Source of the DNA: Paroedura picta | Lineage: Eukaryota; Chordata; Lepidosauria; Squamata; Gekkonidae | Assembly: GCF_049243985.1 (NCBI RefSeq) | Contig: NC_135371.1 | Coordinates: 4,923,501-4,987,500 of the forward strand | Direction of reading: 5' to 3' | DNA length: 64,000 nucleotides | Shown: positions 31,801-43,407 of the stretch, piece by piece | How the letters are laid out: the number at the start of each line of letters is the position of its first letter | How positions within the stretch are numbered: the first letter of the stretch is position 1 | Program-made: the position numbers and the translations under genes | The notes under the pieces: model-generated | What the model was told of the DNA's origin: nothing | Seen by the model: only the letters and a program-made list of their open reading frames with translations | Database searches by the model: none

Positions 31801-34800
31801 GAATCAAACCCAGCTCGCCTGATTAGAAGTCCGCACTCCTAACCACGACACCAAGAAAATCTGTCTGCAAAAAGGGACTCAGATGGCCTGCATGCCTCTT
31901 CTTGCTGAAGCTGAAAACCTTTGGAAGAACTAGCCTGATGCATTCAAATGAGTAGCTGCTTTGGTCTGAAGCAGCACAATAAAATCAGAGTCCAGTAACA
32001 CCTTTAAGACCAACAAAGATTTATTTAAGGTGTGAGCTTTCGAGTGCAAGCACTCCTCGTCAGACTATGATCTTCTTACATGACAGGGAATATATAGCAA
32101 AAATCAATTCTGTTACATCAGTAGACTGTGTCACAACCAAATACAGCCAATAATCCTTTGTCAAAACAGCCAATCAATCCCCTAGAATTCTCTTTGTACT
32201 TTACAAAGAGAAACCAAAATGCTGCTATTAGAGATCAAAGGCTATCACCTCCCCATATGTTGCCTGCTCCATACAACTGTGAGACATTCCTCCCAGATAT
32301 AGTGACCAGCAATTCCCTGTGGTGGTAGAGCATAGAAATCTAGAGAATACTGACCTTTAGAGCCTCTTGGAAGGAAAAGTTTTTTTTAAAGGGACAAATT
32401 TCTGCATCAATATAATCTGCATTTTGTTGTTTTTTTCCCTAATGAGAAGCAAATGACCTGGGCAGAGTCTGCACTTACTTTCTTTATTCCTTTGTCAATC
32501 TTGTTGAATTCAGATCACTTTGAACTCGGGTCTTCCTCTTCCCCCCCCCATTGAAACAGCAAAGTCTTCTGCACGTGGTTAGGATAGTTCAGAAGGGGGG
32601 GAGCCAAGCCTCTTTCTTTTCTTGAAGGGTGGGGGGAGAGGAGACAGGCAGGGAGCCTCTTTCTTTTCTTGGAGGGGAGGGGGAGAGGATCGAAAAAGGC
32701 AGAGAAAGGAGGAGAAATCCAGGACCGACAGAAGTTGAGAGAAATTAGGGGCTTCTCCTTTAAGGCAAGCGTGTCACATGACCAGGTGTAGCCTATCAGA
32801 GGTTCTCTACCACGGAGCTTTCTTTCCCAAGATGGATATTCTGGATTAAAAGCAGTCTGAGATATCGCACAATAAAGGTAGGGTCACTCTGGATCAATCC
32901 TTCTTGCTGCAGAAGGAAAATTAAAATCGCCCAAAATCCAAACGGAAATCGCATTCTGTGTAGAGGGCAGGGACTGAATCGATCTGGGGTTGGAATAAAA
33001 GCTCCATGCAGTTTACACCCTGGTTAGGCATACAGAACTTGGATTGTCACAAGTCATGGCCATTCCTAGAGCAAAACCCCTCCCCCCCATAGATGATGCG
33101 GCGAGGTCAGGTCACCACTGAGTGTGTCTGAGATTGACATCGGAGAAGTTTTGCATTCAAAATAATCACTGCCACTCTCCTTTTATCATCATAAAGTTAT
33201 ATGTAGATTTTACATGTATTAACATTTGTGACTTTCTTCCCGTTAGATCACTCATGATTTTCATTTGGCAGTTCTTGATAAAACTCAGTTTCCTTTTTTC
33301 TACCAAACGTTTCAACCAGAAGAAGCCGACTACCTGGGAATTGTCAGACTGCTCCTACATTTCCGATGGACGTGGGCTGGGCTCTTTGTTCCAGACAGTG
33401 GGCAAAATATCAAGGGCACTTTGACATCTCTCATGCTCAGGAACAGCATCTGTGTTGCTTTTGCAGAGAGCATCACAGAACATGGTGGTGGTTTTGCTGA
33501 GTGGCCAAAAGAAAAAGCACGCCGCATACATTCATATTTTGCTCAAGACAAGGTCAATGTATTTGTTTTCTATGGAGACATTGAATTCATGGTATATGTT
33601 GAAGTAGTCATACAAAGGATTGAACGCGTCTGGAACTTCAGAGTGGGCAAAGTTTGGGTCACAGCTATTCTGTTGGACTCCCTCATCAGCTTGGCATGTA
33701 TTCCTAAGCCTGCTGTGGTCCCGATGCATGGATCTCTCTCTGTCATGACCCAGACAAAGAAAAGGAACATGTTTCCCCATGTACAAGTATGTAGCCCTCT
33801 TATCACTGAGTTTCTGTTGAAAGGACTGTATCCCTTCTACTCAAAGTCCATTTTCTCTGAGAGAGGCCACCTGAGATTCAGAGAGAAAGAGGGGATGGAA
33901 GACATGCCCTGGGAGGTCCTGAAAGAACTCCTGCCTCTCAGGGCCTACAAGACATATACCTCCATCCAGGCAGTGGCCCATGCCTTACATGCTGCATACT
34001 CATCCAGGTCAGAGAGGATGATGAAGTGGGAACAGGAACGAATACAGCCTTGGCAGGTACCCATTACCCCGTGAATTAAGAATACTAATCAACAGTTTTG
34101 CTTTGAAAAGGAAAGATCCTTGGGACCTCCAGCAGGAAGGACAGTTTGTTGGAAGCAGAGGCCTTTGAGTTCTTGAAGAGCTAAACAAAGCATGTATGTT
34201 CAGGGGAAGGCTAGGGCTATCACATCTATCAATATAGAAGCCTGTTGAACGAAAACATTTTGTCCCATTTCACAGAGAAAACAGGAACAAAATCAATTTT
34301 TAAATGTCTCAACGGACTCATGATCCCTTATGGGGTGGCGTTAAAAAAGCACTACACATCTGTGATTCTATGTATAGGAATTTCAACAGAGAAGTATGAA
34401 TTATTTATTTTTTTAGCGGGCATTGCGGAACTTTTAAAATATGGAGAAAGGGGATCGGTTGCCTGCATTGGTTGACAGGCGGAAGCGCAATGCACATACG
34501 GCACGTTTCTCTCTTCCACCATTTCTAGCAGCAGTTGTGGAGGGTGAGACATGTGAAAATGTGCAAAAGTGAGACAGCAGAAAAGATGAGGAGGGGCTTG
34601 GAAGTGCAAAAAAATGTAGCGCTTTGCCATTCAACTGGCAAATAACGGTATTTTTACCAATGTGCGGAAATGTACCTTGTATTCACCAACCTAGGAGCAG
34701 TGTCTATTTGAGGGCATAGCCTGGCCGTGGACCGTTTCACTGAGAGCAAACTCAGTTTAGTGCTTAGTGCGTTTGACTGGAATTTGGGAGACGCAGAGGT

Positions 34801-37118
34801 GAATCCTCAGTCCTCCGTCTACCATGGAGTTTTTGGCTAGTTACTCCCTCTTAGGCTCCTGTGCGTCAGTCACCGGGAGGAGGTGACAGTGGTGCTACAA
34901 TTAAGAATTCTTCATCGCTTGCTTAGAGGAAAGCAATGAATGTATCAAAATGTATAACACTGAGCAGTAAGAAGACCACAGTTGGAACAAGTTTGCAGAA
35001 GTGTCTTCTGTCTTCTAAAGGTTGCTGTTCTCTCTGTGATTCTAGCTTCATCGTTTCCTTAGACACTCCCTGTTTCTCAACACTTCCATGGATGGAATGG
35101 ATTTGGTTGAAAATGGAGACCTGGAGGCCAACTTGGACATTGTGAACACGATCGTCTTTCCCAACTTCACCATCTCGAGAGTGAAAGTTGGGAATATAGA
35201 AAGACAGGCTTCTGGGGAGATACATCTGACTCTTGATCAAGATGCCATTGTGTGGAGCACCTGGCATAACAAGGTCAGAAAATTCATTAATCAAGGTTGC
35301 ATAAGTTATAAAGATCTGTTTTGTTACCGTACATGACACCTCTGTGAGAGTCTTTGAGCCTTTCATTTTAAACAATAGTTATCAAGGTTGCCTGAAGTAG
35401 GAAGACAAGAGGAGAATAGATGCTTTTGAATTATGGTATTGGAGACGAATGCTGAGAATCCCATGGACAGCCAGAGTTACCAACAAGATGGTTTGGGAGA
35501 GGAGCAGGCCAGCTAAAGCTCACTTACTTTGGACGCATCATGCAATCAAACTCATTAGAAAAATCATTAATGCTCAGCATGGTCAGCGGCAAAAGGACAC
35601 GTGGTCGCCAAAGGATCCGCTGGCTCAACACGATCAAAGCCGATACAGGGATAACCATGAACCGATTAAAAGAAGCAGTTAGAGACAGGGGTGCATGGCG
35701 AAGATTTTCCTATAGAATCGCCGCGTGTCAGACATGACTTAACGGATGACATCATCATCATCATAGGGTTGCTAGCAAAAAGCATATGAAATGTAACATT
35801 TAATCACATTGATATTTCATAAAGTCATATAACATACTATTGCCCAATGAATAACTACTCCTTTCCCCAGATAACACTCCTTGTCTTTGTCTGCAGATGC
35901 TGCCAGATTCCAGGTGTACCAAAAGCTGCCTGCCTGGTCATGTGAAAGTGGTCCTAGAAGGAAAGCCCATTTGTTGCTATGAGTGCTCTCTATGTGGAGA
36001 AGGAACCATCTCCACTCAGGAAGGTGGGTGACAAGAGAAAAGGACATCCCTTTGGGTGTGGAACAAAGAATCAGTTTAGTACTTTCTGAACATTATTCTA
36101 GATCTAGGTGGACAAGCCCCCCACCCAGTTTTCAAAGGAAAGGCCTCATGGCGAGAGACTGTTGAGCAAATGGAGAAAAGTTCAGAAATTTCGACTTTTA
36201 TGGCTTTCATGGGGGCTAGTAGACGGTGGTCCTTTATCAGTGTCCATCCTGTCTGGCAAATCAGGCTTTGCAGGAGTCTTGGGATACCCAACTGTATGCA
36301 TTATGACACTGCCCCCCCCCCATAAATCTTCTGCAAACTCCTTGGATCCTTTGAAAGGCATGCAGATGTCCCTTGGGACACCTGTTTATGGGCAAACAGG
36401 TTGTAGCTGAGTGATTCTGAGCCAGGTATAATGTCACTGGGTTGGTGTGAGGATATAGTGGGAGATGTCCATGGATTTCAAACTGAAACGCTCAAATGAT
36501 GTTTTTCTCATTGGCTTAGTTCTTGCTCTGTATTTCTACTAGAATATCGAGCCTTACACTGAAGCCAAAGTCTATTTAGGGAACAATACTTTGCCAGCAC
36601 CTCTCCAGTATCTCAGGCATTCAGGCAGTGATCACCCAGGACTTCCTTGGGGTGTGCTGATATTAAGGATGAACCAGGAACTGCGAAGCTCTTCAGCTAC
36701 CAGTGAACATCTGTTCTTCCACAATCATTCCATGTCATCAGTGCTTTGACTCAATCCTCTCTTTGTCTTCTGTAACTATTGAATAGAAAGCTGAATAGAA
36801 GCTGAAACAACTTTGGCCATCGTAACTGATGGTCCTGATTGGGTGAGTGACATGGGGAGCACATCCCTGTCAAGCCTTCAGGTCCTCTTGGTGTTGTCGA
36901 TACCACTAACCACAACATTCTTCTGGGTTTGGAGTAGTGAAATCAGATATTCCTTGGTCCTTTTTCTTGACTTGAACAACTCTAGAAAGTGGTGCTGGCT
37001 AGCAGATGGCTGTTTTCTGTCTTGCTTTCAAGCTATAGGGTCCCACAAGGTATCACCTTGATTGGGAGAGGCAGACAGCAAAAGAGACCTCCAGTCATGA
37101 AGAAGTCTTTGTTTTCCT

Positions 37119-37159
<41 letters not shown>

Positions 37160-40100
37160 TTTAAAATTTGCCAGACAGGAACCAGGTTAAGGTTCCCAGG
37201 CCTGATGGTGATTTCCCAGAATCAAAGGACAACCATAGGGGACCAATTGTCATTTAGTGCAGGATCCCATTTGAACAGGGAGAGCAGGATGAGATACAGA
37301 GGACTTCTCCCTTTCCCCTTTGAGGTCCTCCCAATCTGAAACAGCCTCCTTTCCCCATCCAATGGTCTTTATTGAAGGTGAGCTGCTGTGATACTTGGGA
37401 TATTAGTCCTATGCTGCTGTTTTTTGAATGGGTGACATTTAGTAATTCCGCATCTAGTTTGAGCCTTTTTTGGATTATCTAGTGCTGGGTGCCAAACAGG
37501 TTTCATGGTGTACCAAGTAGTACCAGAGAGAAGAAGAAAACCCTTTTGGTTTAGGTACTTTTCTCTAAACAATTGTGAGGGGCTTTCCGCACCGGGATCC
37601 TTGTAGCAAATTGTTTGCTGAACGAAAAATCGCCATTTAAAATGGTGGAATTCGTCATTATGCATACCTGACTTTGTAGTGGAATCCAGTTGCGTTTCCA
37701 TCGTTTCCCACAGGCTTCTGGTCTCAGCAAAAATCGCTAGAAAGGAAGTGCTATTGCCGAGCTCGTCCCACCCCTGGCTGTCAAGCAGCCAATGGGCAGC
37801 CGTTAGCATGCTTCCAAACAGCCCCTTTCCCTTTAAGAAAGGTTTTTTTTTTTAAACACACCCATTGCAACGAATATGTGTTGATTCGTTGCAACGGAGA
37901 GACCCATCCAGCTGGCAGGTGTGTTTGAGCTGTCGTTTCATCGTTGCCACGCTCCCCCGAGTGAAAAAAAAAAATCCCCCCCCCCTCACGGGCCTGATTT
38001 TCGGCCGAAAACAGTGTAAAAATTAAAGGGAAAATACATCAGCAAACGGGCTTCTCTGTTGTTTGTGCTTTAGTGACTAAACAGCTGTGGGGAGGGACTG
38101 AAGCCGGGGAAGCCTCTAAACAGAGGCTCGTTTGGAGAAAAAAAAATGGCAATCGCTTTGCCGGAAGATCAGAGGAGAGAGCCAGGGGGAGGGACTTTGT
38201 AGAAACCACAACAATGGTAACGCACAGAACTTTCCCGCTAGTGTTGCAGATTGGTTGCAGGAGTGTAGCGCTTTCCGGAGGGTGAATCCACTTTTGGGGA
38301 TTTCCCTGAAAGCGCTACAACGAAGCGCTTTTTGCAGATCGGTTTCAGGAGTGTTGCAGATTGTCAACGACGTTGTGGATAACGGCAAATCAGTAGCGTT
38401 TTCAATTGGCAACCATTGTGCGATTTTGAAGGCGTGCGGAAAGCCCCTCAATGTTGAGCATAATCAGACACAAACCAGCTATATGTATGCTGCCATTTCT
38501 GATGACCAGATGTCAGATTTTTGCTTCCTGATCCTTAACAATTCTAGGAAATTTTCCCCTCATGTCCACACTGCTGCCAGGTTGGATGAGGGTCCCAGCA
38601 AGCACTCTTTGTCAGACTATGAACTGACCATCATAACAGTAGGAATACTATTGGTTCTTATATGCCGCTTTTCTCTATCCAAAGGAGTCTCAAAGAGGTT
38701 TACATTTGCCTTCTCTTTCCTCTCCCCACAACAGACACCCTGAGGCTGAGAGAGCCCTGATATTACTGGAGAAGAAGAAAAGTGGGTTCTTATATGCTGC
38801 TTTTCTCTACCCGAAGGAGTCTCAAAGCAGCTTACAGTCGCCTTCCCTTTCCTCTCCCCACAACAGACACCCTGTGAGGGAGGTGAGGCTGAGAGAGCCC
38901 TGAGATTCCTGCTTGGTCAGAACAGCTTTATCAGTGCTGTGGTCAGCCCAAGGTCACCCAGCTGGCTGCATGTGGGGGAGCGCAGAATCAAACCCGGCTT
39001 GTCCTATTGGAAGCTTCATTTCTTAACTGCTACATCAATCTGCTTCTTTGTAGTTGTTTTAATAGATCCATGTTTTAGCCCATCTCTTCATTTCAAAGTC
39101 TGTATTGTCTAACTGTCTTTATCCTGTGTGGGTATTTTCATCTGGTTGAGGGCCTGGTGCTTTTCTGTTCTTGAATCTTATTAATTTGCAAGATCCATCG
39201 AGTCACAGACAGCAAGGGCAGGGAATGCCATGTGTGTTTATATGTAACCTATTCAGTTTAAACAACAATATAAAAAACAATTTCTTTGAATTCCAAAACA
39301 ATGGCAGTGTGATCCTACCTTGTGACGCTTGACTTTATGTCAATAGCTGTAACCCAAGTTCAACAGATATAATCCTTGGAACAATATTCAACACATCTAA
39401 CAGCAACCAAGGGTTAACAATTCAGGCCTGTATTTGGGCAGTCCCTTGAAGAAGCAACAACCTGCAGCTGTGCTGTGTTGGAAGATCTTTACAGAAGTCT
39501 CTGGTACCTTTTCATTCAGATGGAAGGCATCAGGATACAAATAGCAGCAGAATTCCTTAGCTAAAATATTAATAGATATTTTATATGAAGGAGTGCTTCT
39601 GAGGGGAAAGGGCTTCTCCCTGCAGCTTCAGGCCTCCAATCCTTCTGGGGAAACTGCATATAACATTCATTTCAAATAATCCCAGCAACAATCAAAATCC
39701 AGAATGACAGACAACTGATATAAACACAACCCCACCCCCTTCCAGTAATTAGTGTAATAACCGTTCCTACCTAAAGTCTTAATATATAGTTTTCAATCAG
39801 AGGAGTGCTTCTGAGGGGAGAGGGCTTCTCCCTGCAGCCTCAGGCCTCTGATCCTTCTGGGGAAATTGTGCCTTTTCTTCCTTAAAAGGAATACCCTAAT
39901 TCTCTATCTCCCTCTAGTGGGCTCAGGGCATATCATGTTTTAAAATTCCTACACTGTTGGAATATACCTCTATGACATACAAAGTAGCACACATTGCTGT
40001 GGATATGAATGAGATAAAATGATACAAGTTCCTTTTTCTCTTTCCAGATGCAGCTCATTGCACCAAGTGCCCAGAAGATCAGTATCCGAACAAGAACCAC

Positions 40101-40958
40101 ACTCAGTGCATTCCCAAAGAAGTGTCTTTCCTTTCTTATGAGGAGAAACTGGGGATTGTGCTCATTGTTTTGGTCCTCTTCTTCTGCATAGTCACCCTTC
40201 TAATTCTAGGAATCTTCATTAGAAATATGGACACGCCGATAGTCAGAGCCAACAACCGAGACCTCACCTACATTCTTCTCATCTCACTCCTGTTTTCCTT
40301 CCTGTCCTGCCTTCTATTCATCGTCCAGCCAAGGAGGGTGACCTGCCTTCTCCGACAAACAGCCTTCAGCACCATCTTCTCAGTTGCTGTCTCCTCTGTG
40401 TTGGCTAAAACGATCACTGTGGTGGTGGCCTTCATGGCCACCCAGCCAGGGAACAGGATGAGGAAATGGGTGGGGAAGACTCTGGCAAAGTCCATTGTCC
40501 TTTCATGTTCCACTGTCCAGATTGGCTTCTGTGCTCTTTGGCTGGGCACCTCTCCCCCTTTCCCAGAGTTTGACATGCACTCCCAGCATGGACAGATCAT
40601 ACTGCAGTGCAATGAGGGGTCTGCGGCCATGTTTTATGGTGTCTTGGGCTACATGGGCTTCCTGGCTGCCATCTCCTTCACAGTGGCTTTCCTGGCCAGG
40701 AAACTTCCTGGGGGCTTCAACGAAGCCAGACTGATCACCTTCAGCATGCTGGTCTTCTGCAGTGTTTGGGTGTCCTTTGTGCCCACCTACCTGAGCACCA
40801 AGGGGAAATACATGGTCGCCGTGCAGGTCTTCTCCATCTTGTCCTCCAGTGCTGGGCTGCTGGGCTGCATCTTCCTCCCCAAATGTTACATCATTGTAGT
40901 GAGGCCTGATCTGAATATCAAGGGTCATATCATGATGAAGAGCCAAGATGGAATTTGA
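28881..40958 (+). CDS. Vomeronasal type 2 receptor, gene C (complete, six exons)
   Basis: Exons are 28881-29086, 30176-30470, 33247-34056, 35046-35273, 35897-36023 and 40048-40958, with the same lengths and phases as gene B; they join to 858 codons without a stop. The order is signal peptide, Venus-flytrap ligand domain, cysteine-rich domain and seven transmembrane helices. All borders are AG/GT (exon 2 acceptor 'atttcctag', exon 4 donor 'gtcaga' instead of 'gtgaga'). The transmembrane exon differs from gene B most in its first two thirds (for example [25 protein letters not shown]) and is almost identical over the last 90 residues. Intron 5 (4.0 kb) holds a DNA transposon and SINEs; intron 4 holds a BovB end; intron 2 holds two insertions absent from gene B. 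It is probably a functional vomeronasal receptor. Confidence 0.93.
29700..30015 (-). repeat. SINE bodies in gene C intron 1
   Basis: This is the paralogue of the cluster at 10290-10620, with the same order of two to three SINE 3' bodies. Confidence 0.65.
30590..30770. repeat. LINE-like 3' tail in gene C intron 2
   Basis: This is the paralogue of 11150-11345 ('ataccaccgttctcagagac'). Confidence 0.4.
30970..31850 (-). repeat. Cluster of four SINEs and SINE bodies
   Basis: Successive copies each carry 'tcttatatgccgctttt', 'ccccacaacagac...' and GAA tails. One, at about 31,125-31,390, is full length with a tRNA-like head ('ggttaggagtgcggacttc' on the minus strand). Near 31,555-31,625 'ggttcttataggtcgctt' is repeated three times. 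The empty target site of the gene B LTR element is here. Confidence 0.75.
31945..32322. repeat. Unclassified repeat, absent from gene B
   Basis: It begins near 'agtagctgctttggtctgaa' and includes 'acacctttaagaccaac' and 'gtgagctttcgagtgcaagc'. The flanks ('ggaagaactagcctgatgca' and 'ggtggtagagcatagaaatc') are continuous in gene B apart from a short unrelated stretch. It looks like the end of a retroelement, but I cannot assign the class. Confidence 0.5.
32460..33017. mobile_element. ~560-bp insertion in gene C intron 2, possibly a DNA transposon
   Basis: Gene B reads 'aatgacctggttaggcatac'; gene C has about 560 bp between 'gacctgg' and 'cctggttagg', so CCTGG appears on both sides. The ends (gcagagtctgcac and a reversed gtgtaaactgcat) are only weakly inverted. 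There is no open frame. 'gcctctttcttttcttg' occurs twice inside. Confidence 0.5.
35395..35765 (+). repeat. BovB/RTE LINE 3' end in gene C intron 4
   Basis: The translated text ([18 protein letters not shown], then IIN...GQRQKDTW) matches the C-terminal end of RTE ORF2, with several frame changes. It ends 'gtgtcagacatgacttaac' and an (ATC)n tail. Genes A and B have the empty site 'atcaaggttgctagc'. Confidence 0.8.
37121..37155. repeat. (AC)n microsatellite
   Basis: About 17 AC dinucleotides in intron 5 of gene C. Confidence 0.95.
37579..38447. mobile_element. Non-autonomous DNA transposon of the 870-bp family, inverted copy
   Basis: The ends GGGGCTTTCCGCAC and GTGCGGAAAGCCCC are perfect inverted repeats, with TGA before and TCA after. 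The interior matches the copy at 8096 in reverse orientation (for example 'ttcgtcattatgcatacc' and 'gtggattcaccct' reversed). It lies in intron 5 of gene C and is a separate insertion. Confidence 0.8.
38650..39030 (-). repeat. One full and one partial tRNA-derived SINE
   Basis: Two runs of 'tcttatatg(c/t)cgctttt...ccccacaacagacaccct' are seen. The second continues to 'aaggtcacccagctggctgc' and a worn tRNA-like head near 39,030. They lie in gene C intron 5. Confidence 0.75.
39190..39940. repeat. Unassigned intronic sequence with a repeated 65-bp block
   Basis: 'gagtgcttctgaggggaaag...cagcttcaggcctccaatcc' at about 39,592-39,655 recurs at about 39,802-39,868. No coding potential and no clear family. 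Genes A and B lack it in intron 5. Confidence 0.4.
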
Positions 40959-41185
40959 CTCTCAGTACAATGTTGTGATTCTAATGCCTGTGTTGCCTCT
41001 GCACTCACCTCAAATTTGAACTCTCTGATATGCTATTGAGGGAAAATTCTTTTACATACATAATGTAATGTAATGTATATATACGTTGCTGTCGTATTCC
41101 CCAAACTTAACCTTTTCCTATCTTATTTTCCCTTGCCACGTGTGCATTGTGATTGCTTAGTGATTGCCTTGTGTGTTATTGCATA

Positions 41186-41191
41186 AATAAA
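41186..41191 (+). other. Polyadenylation signal of V2R gene C
   Basis: AATAAA lies about 230 bp after the stop, in the conserved V2R 3' flank. Similarity to the other units ends near 41,350. Confidence 0.7.
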
Positions 41192-41954
41192 GCCACATTC
41201 TTATTTTTAAAGGTATTTGCTGTCAGCCTAGGATCACTTAATGGCTTAATTTCCTCGTAAACTGTGCAAAAACAGATCTGTGCTAGTTATCTCACTTTTG
41301 TAAAGGCAGACTCCCCATTTTTTGATCAGCGCTTTTGGGAGCATCGGTGGTGGTGTGGGAGGTGGTCTGATGGTGGTGTGGGAGGTGGTCTAATCATTGG
41401 TCTGATGCTGCACACCTTTCTCATGTTCCTCAATGTAATCAGCTGAATCAGAGGTGGTTAGAAATGCACAGGTGTTGGAAATCCAGAATATCAACATTTC
41501 TAGTTTGGATGCCTTTCAATATTACATAGATAAATACATACAGTAGGCTTACAGCTCAAATGCCTCATCCCTCCCGGCAGGAAACTGATATAGCATGAGA
41601 AAAACACAAGGCAAGTCATTTATGTATCCATTATCAGAACAACACTTTAGTCTTCAGGAATATTTTAATAGCTTCAGCTCTTTTAAATCTTTCAGAGCCT
41701 TTTCTCTGCTATGAAATGAGTTGATTAGAAAACACCAAGGAGCTATTTTATTTATTTATATGGCATGTGTGTAATATAGCCTACAATTGTCTGGCTGCTA
41801 GGCAAGAGACAGTCAGAGGTGACTTATCAATGTCACAAAACTTCCTATGTCACAAAACCCTGGTGTTTTTTGAAGGTTGCCCTTCCAAGTGGTAGCCAGC
41901 GTTGACCTTGTTTAGCTTCTGGGATCTGACAGGATTTGGCTTGCTTGGGCTATC

Positions 41955-42372
41955 CAGATCAGGTATTTGTTCTTGTTGTTAGTTGCGAAGTCATGTCCGA
42001 CCCATCGTAACCCCACGGACAATGATCCTCCAGGCCTTCCTGTCCTCTACCATTTTCCGGAGTCCATTTAAGCTCACACCAACTGCTTCAGTGACTCCAT
42101 GCAGCCACCTCGTTCTCTGTCGTCCCCTTCTTCTTTTGCCCTCAATCGCTGCCAACATTAGGCTCTTCTCCAGGGAGTCCTTCCTTCTCATGAGGTGGCC
42201 AAAGTATTTGAGTTTCATCTTCAGGATCTGGCCTTCTAAGGAGCAGTCAGAGCTGATCTCCTCTAGGACTGACCGGTTTGTTCGCCTTGCAGTCCAAGGG
42301 ACTCGCAAGAGTCTTCTCCAGCACCAGAGTTCAAAAGCCTCAATTCTTTGACGCTCGGCCTTCCTTATTACT
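41955..42372 (-). repeat. BovB/RTE LINE 3' end
   Basis: The minus strand is open from 42308 to 41991 and reads as the C-terminal end of RTE ORF2 ([34 protein letters not shown]), followed by 'gtcatgactt'-type tail text near 41,985. It is older than a full element but less decayed than the copy in gene C intron 4. Confidence 0.85.
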
Positions 42373-43407
42373 AAGGAAGATCAGGTATTAAGAAGCTATT
42401 ATTTATCTTCCAACTGCAGTGCTATCTCCAGTGTTTCACAGACCAGGTTGATTCAGTGACCTCAGGTCAATGTGGATTTTCACTTCTGCTTTCCAAGTGG
42501 TGAAGGAGAACCAAACTTTCCAGATGATTTCTCCCATGATACTGCACAAACCTTAGCCATAAGATGAAATGGAATAAGTAGAAGATATCCCAGATGTTCT
42601 TGAATCTTGCCAGGAGAGAGATACGCTTGCATCACATGAATTAGGGATGGATGATCTCAATATGATTTTGAGAAAAATAAAAACTGCTGAATGCGTTGGA
42701 TTTATTTATGCTCTCAAATCACATAAAACAAGCAACACTCAAGCAACAAATATGCAAGCGATTGGGGTCCAGGCATGACACACCTATTCAGTTTTTACAT
42801 GAGAGTCAAAATGATCAAACGCCTGAAAAGTAAAACTGGTCAAAAGTTATGAAGCACATAACTCAGAGAAGAAAAAAATCTGAAGTAGTATTAATTACAC
42901 TTTTGAGTAAACTTGCTGTGCCATGGAAGATTGATCTGATGAGTTAATTGAAAAGAAAAATTACGATGCCACAGAAAGCTATTAACAGTAGGAAACTCAG
43001 GAGCTGCAGCTTTCAAGAACAAGGGTAAGAACCACTTTGAAGCTCAGTTAAAACATTCTTGTTTTATATTCATATTTACCTTTAAGTTCCTTAAGGCCCT
43101 AACTTTTCAACAACAACAAAAAAAAAAGAGAAAGAAAAGAAAAAGGATATTGTAGCCGTAATAGATACAGAAGACAATAATTTAAATTTGCAGTTCGTCT
43201 CCAAAGGGGAGGACAGAAATGTAATCCTCAATATGACATCTTTACTGATAGTTAATATTAGTTCCGACCCCCAGGTTGAGAACCACTGTTTTAGAGAGTA
43301 CAGGAAAAACAGTTTTTAAGGCCATGAGGCATTTGTTTCAGACCAAGGAAAAGGAATGAGGATGGAAGGATGGAAAGGAGGGGAATGGGGCATGGAGATT
43401 AGTCTCA
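42373..43407. other. Intergenic region between V2R gene C and the zinc-finger gene
   Basis: AT-rich with no gene seen. A hAT/SPIN-type terminal sequence (cccaggttgagaaccactg) stands alone at 43261-43288. Confidence 0.5.
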
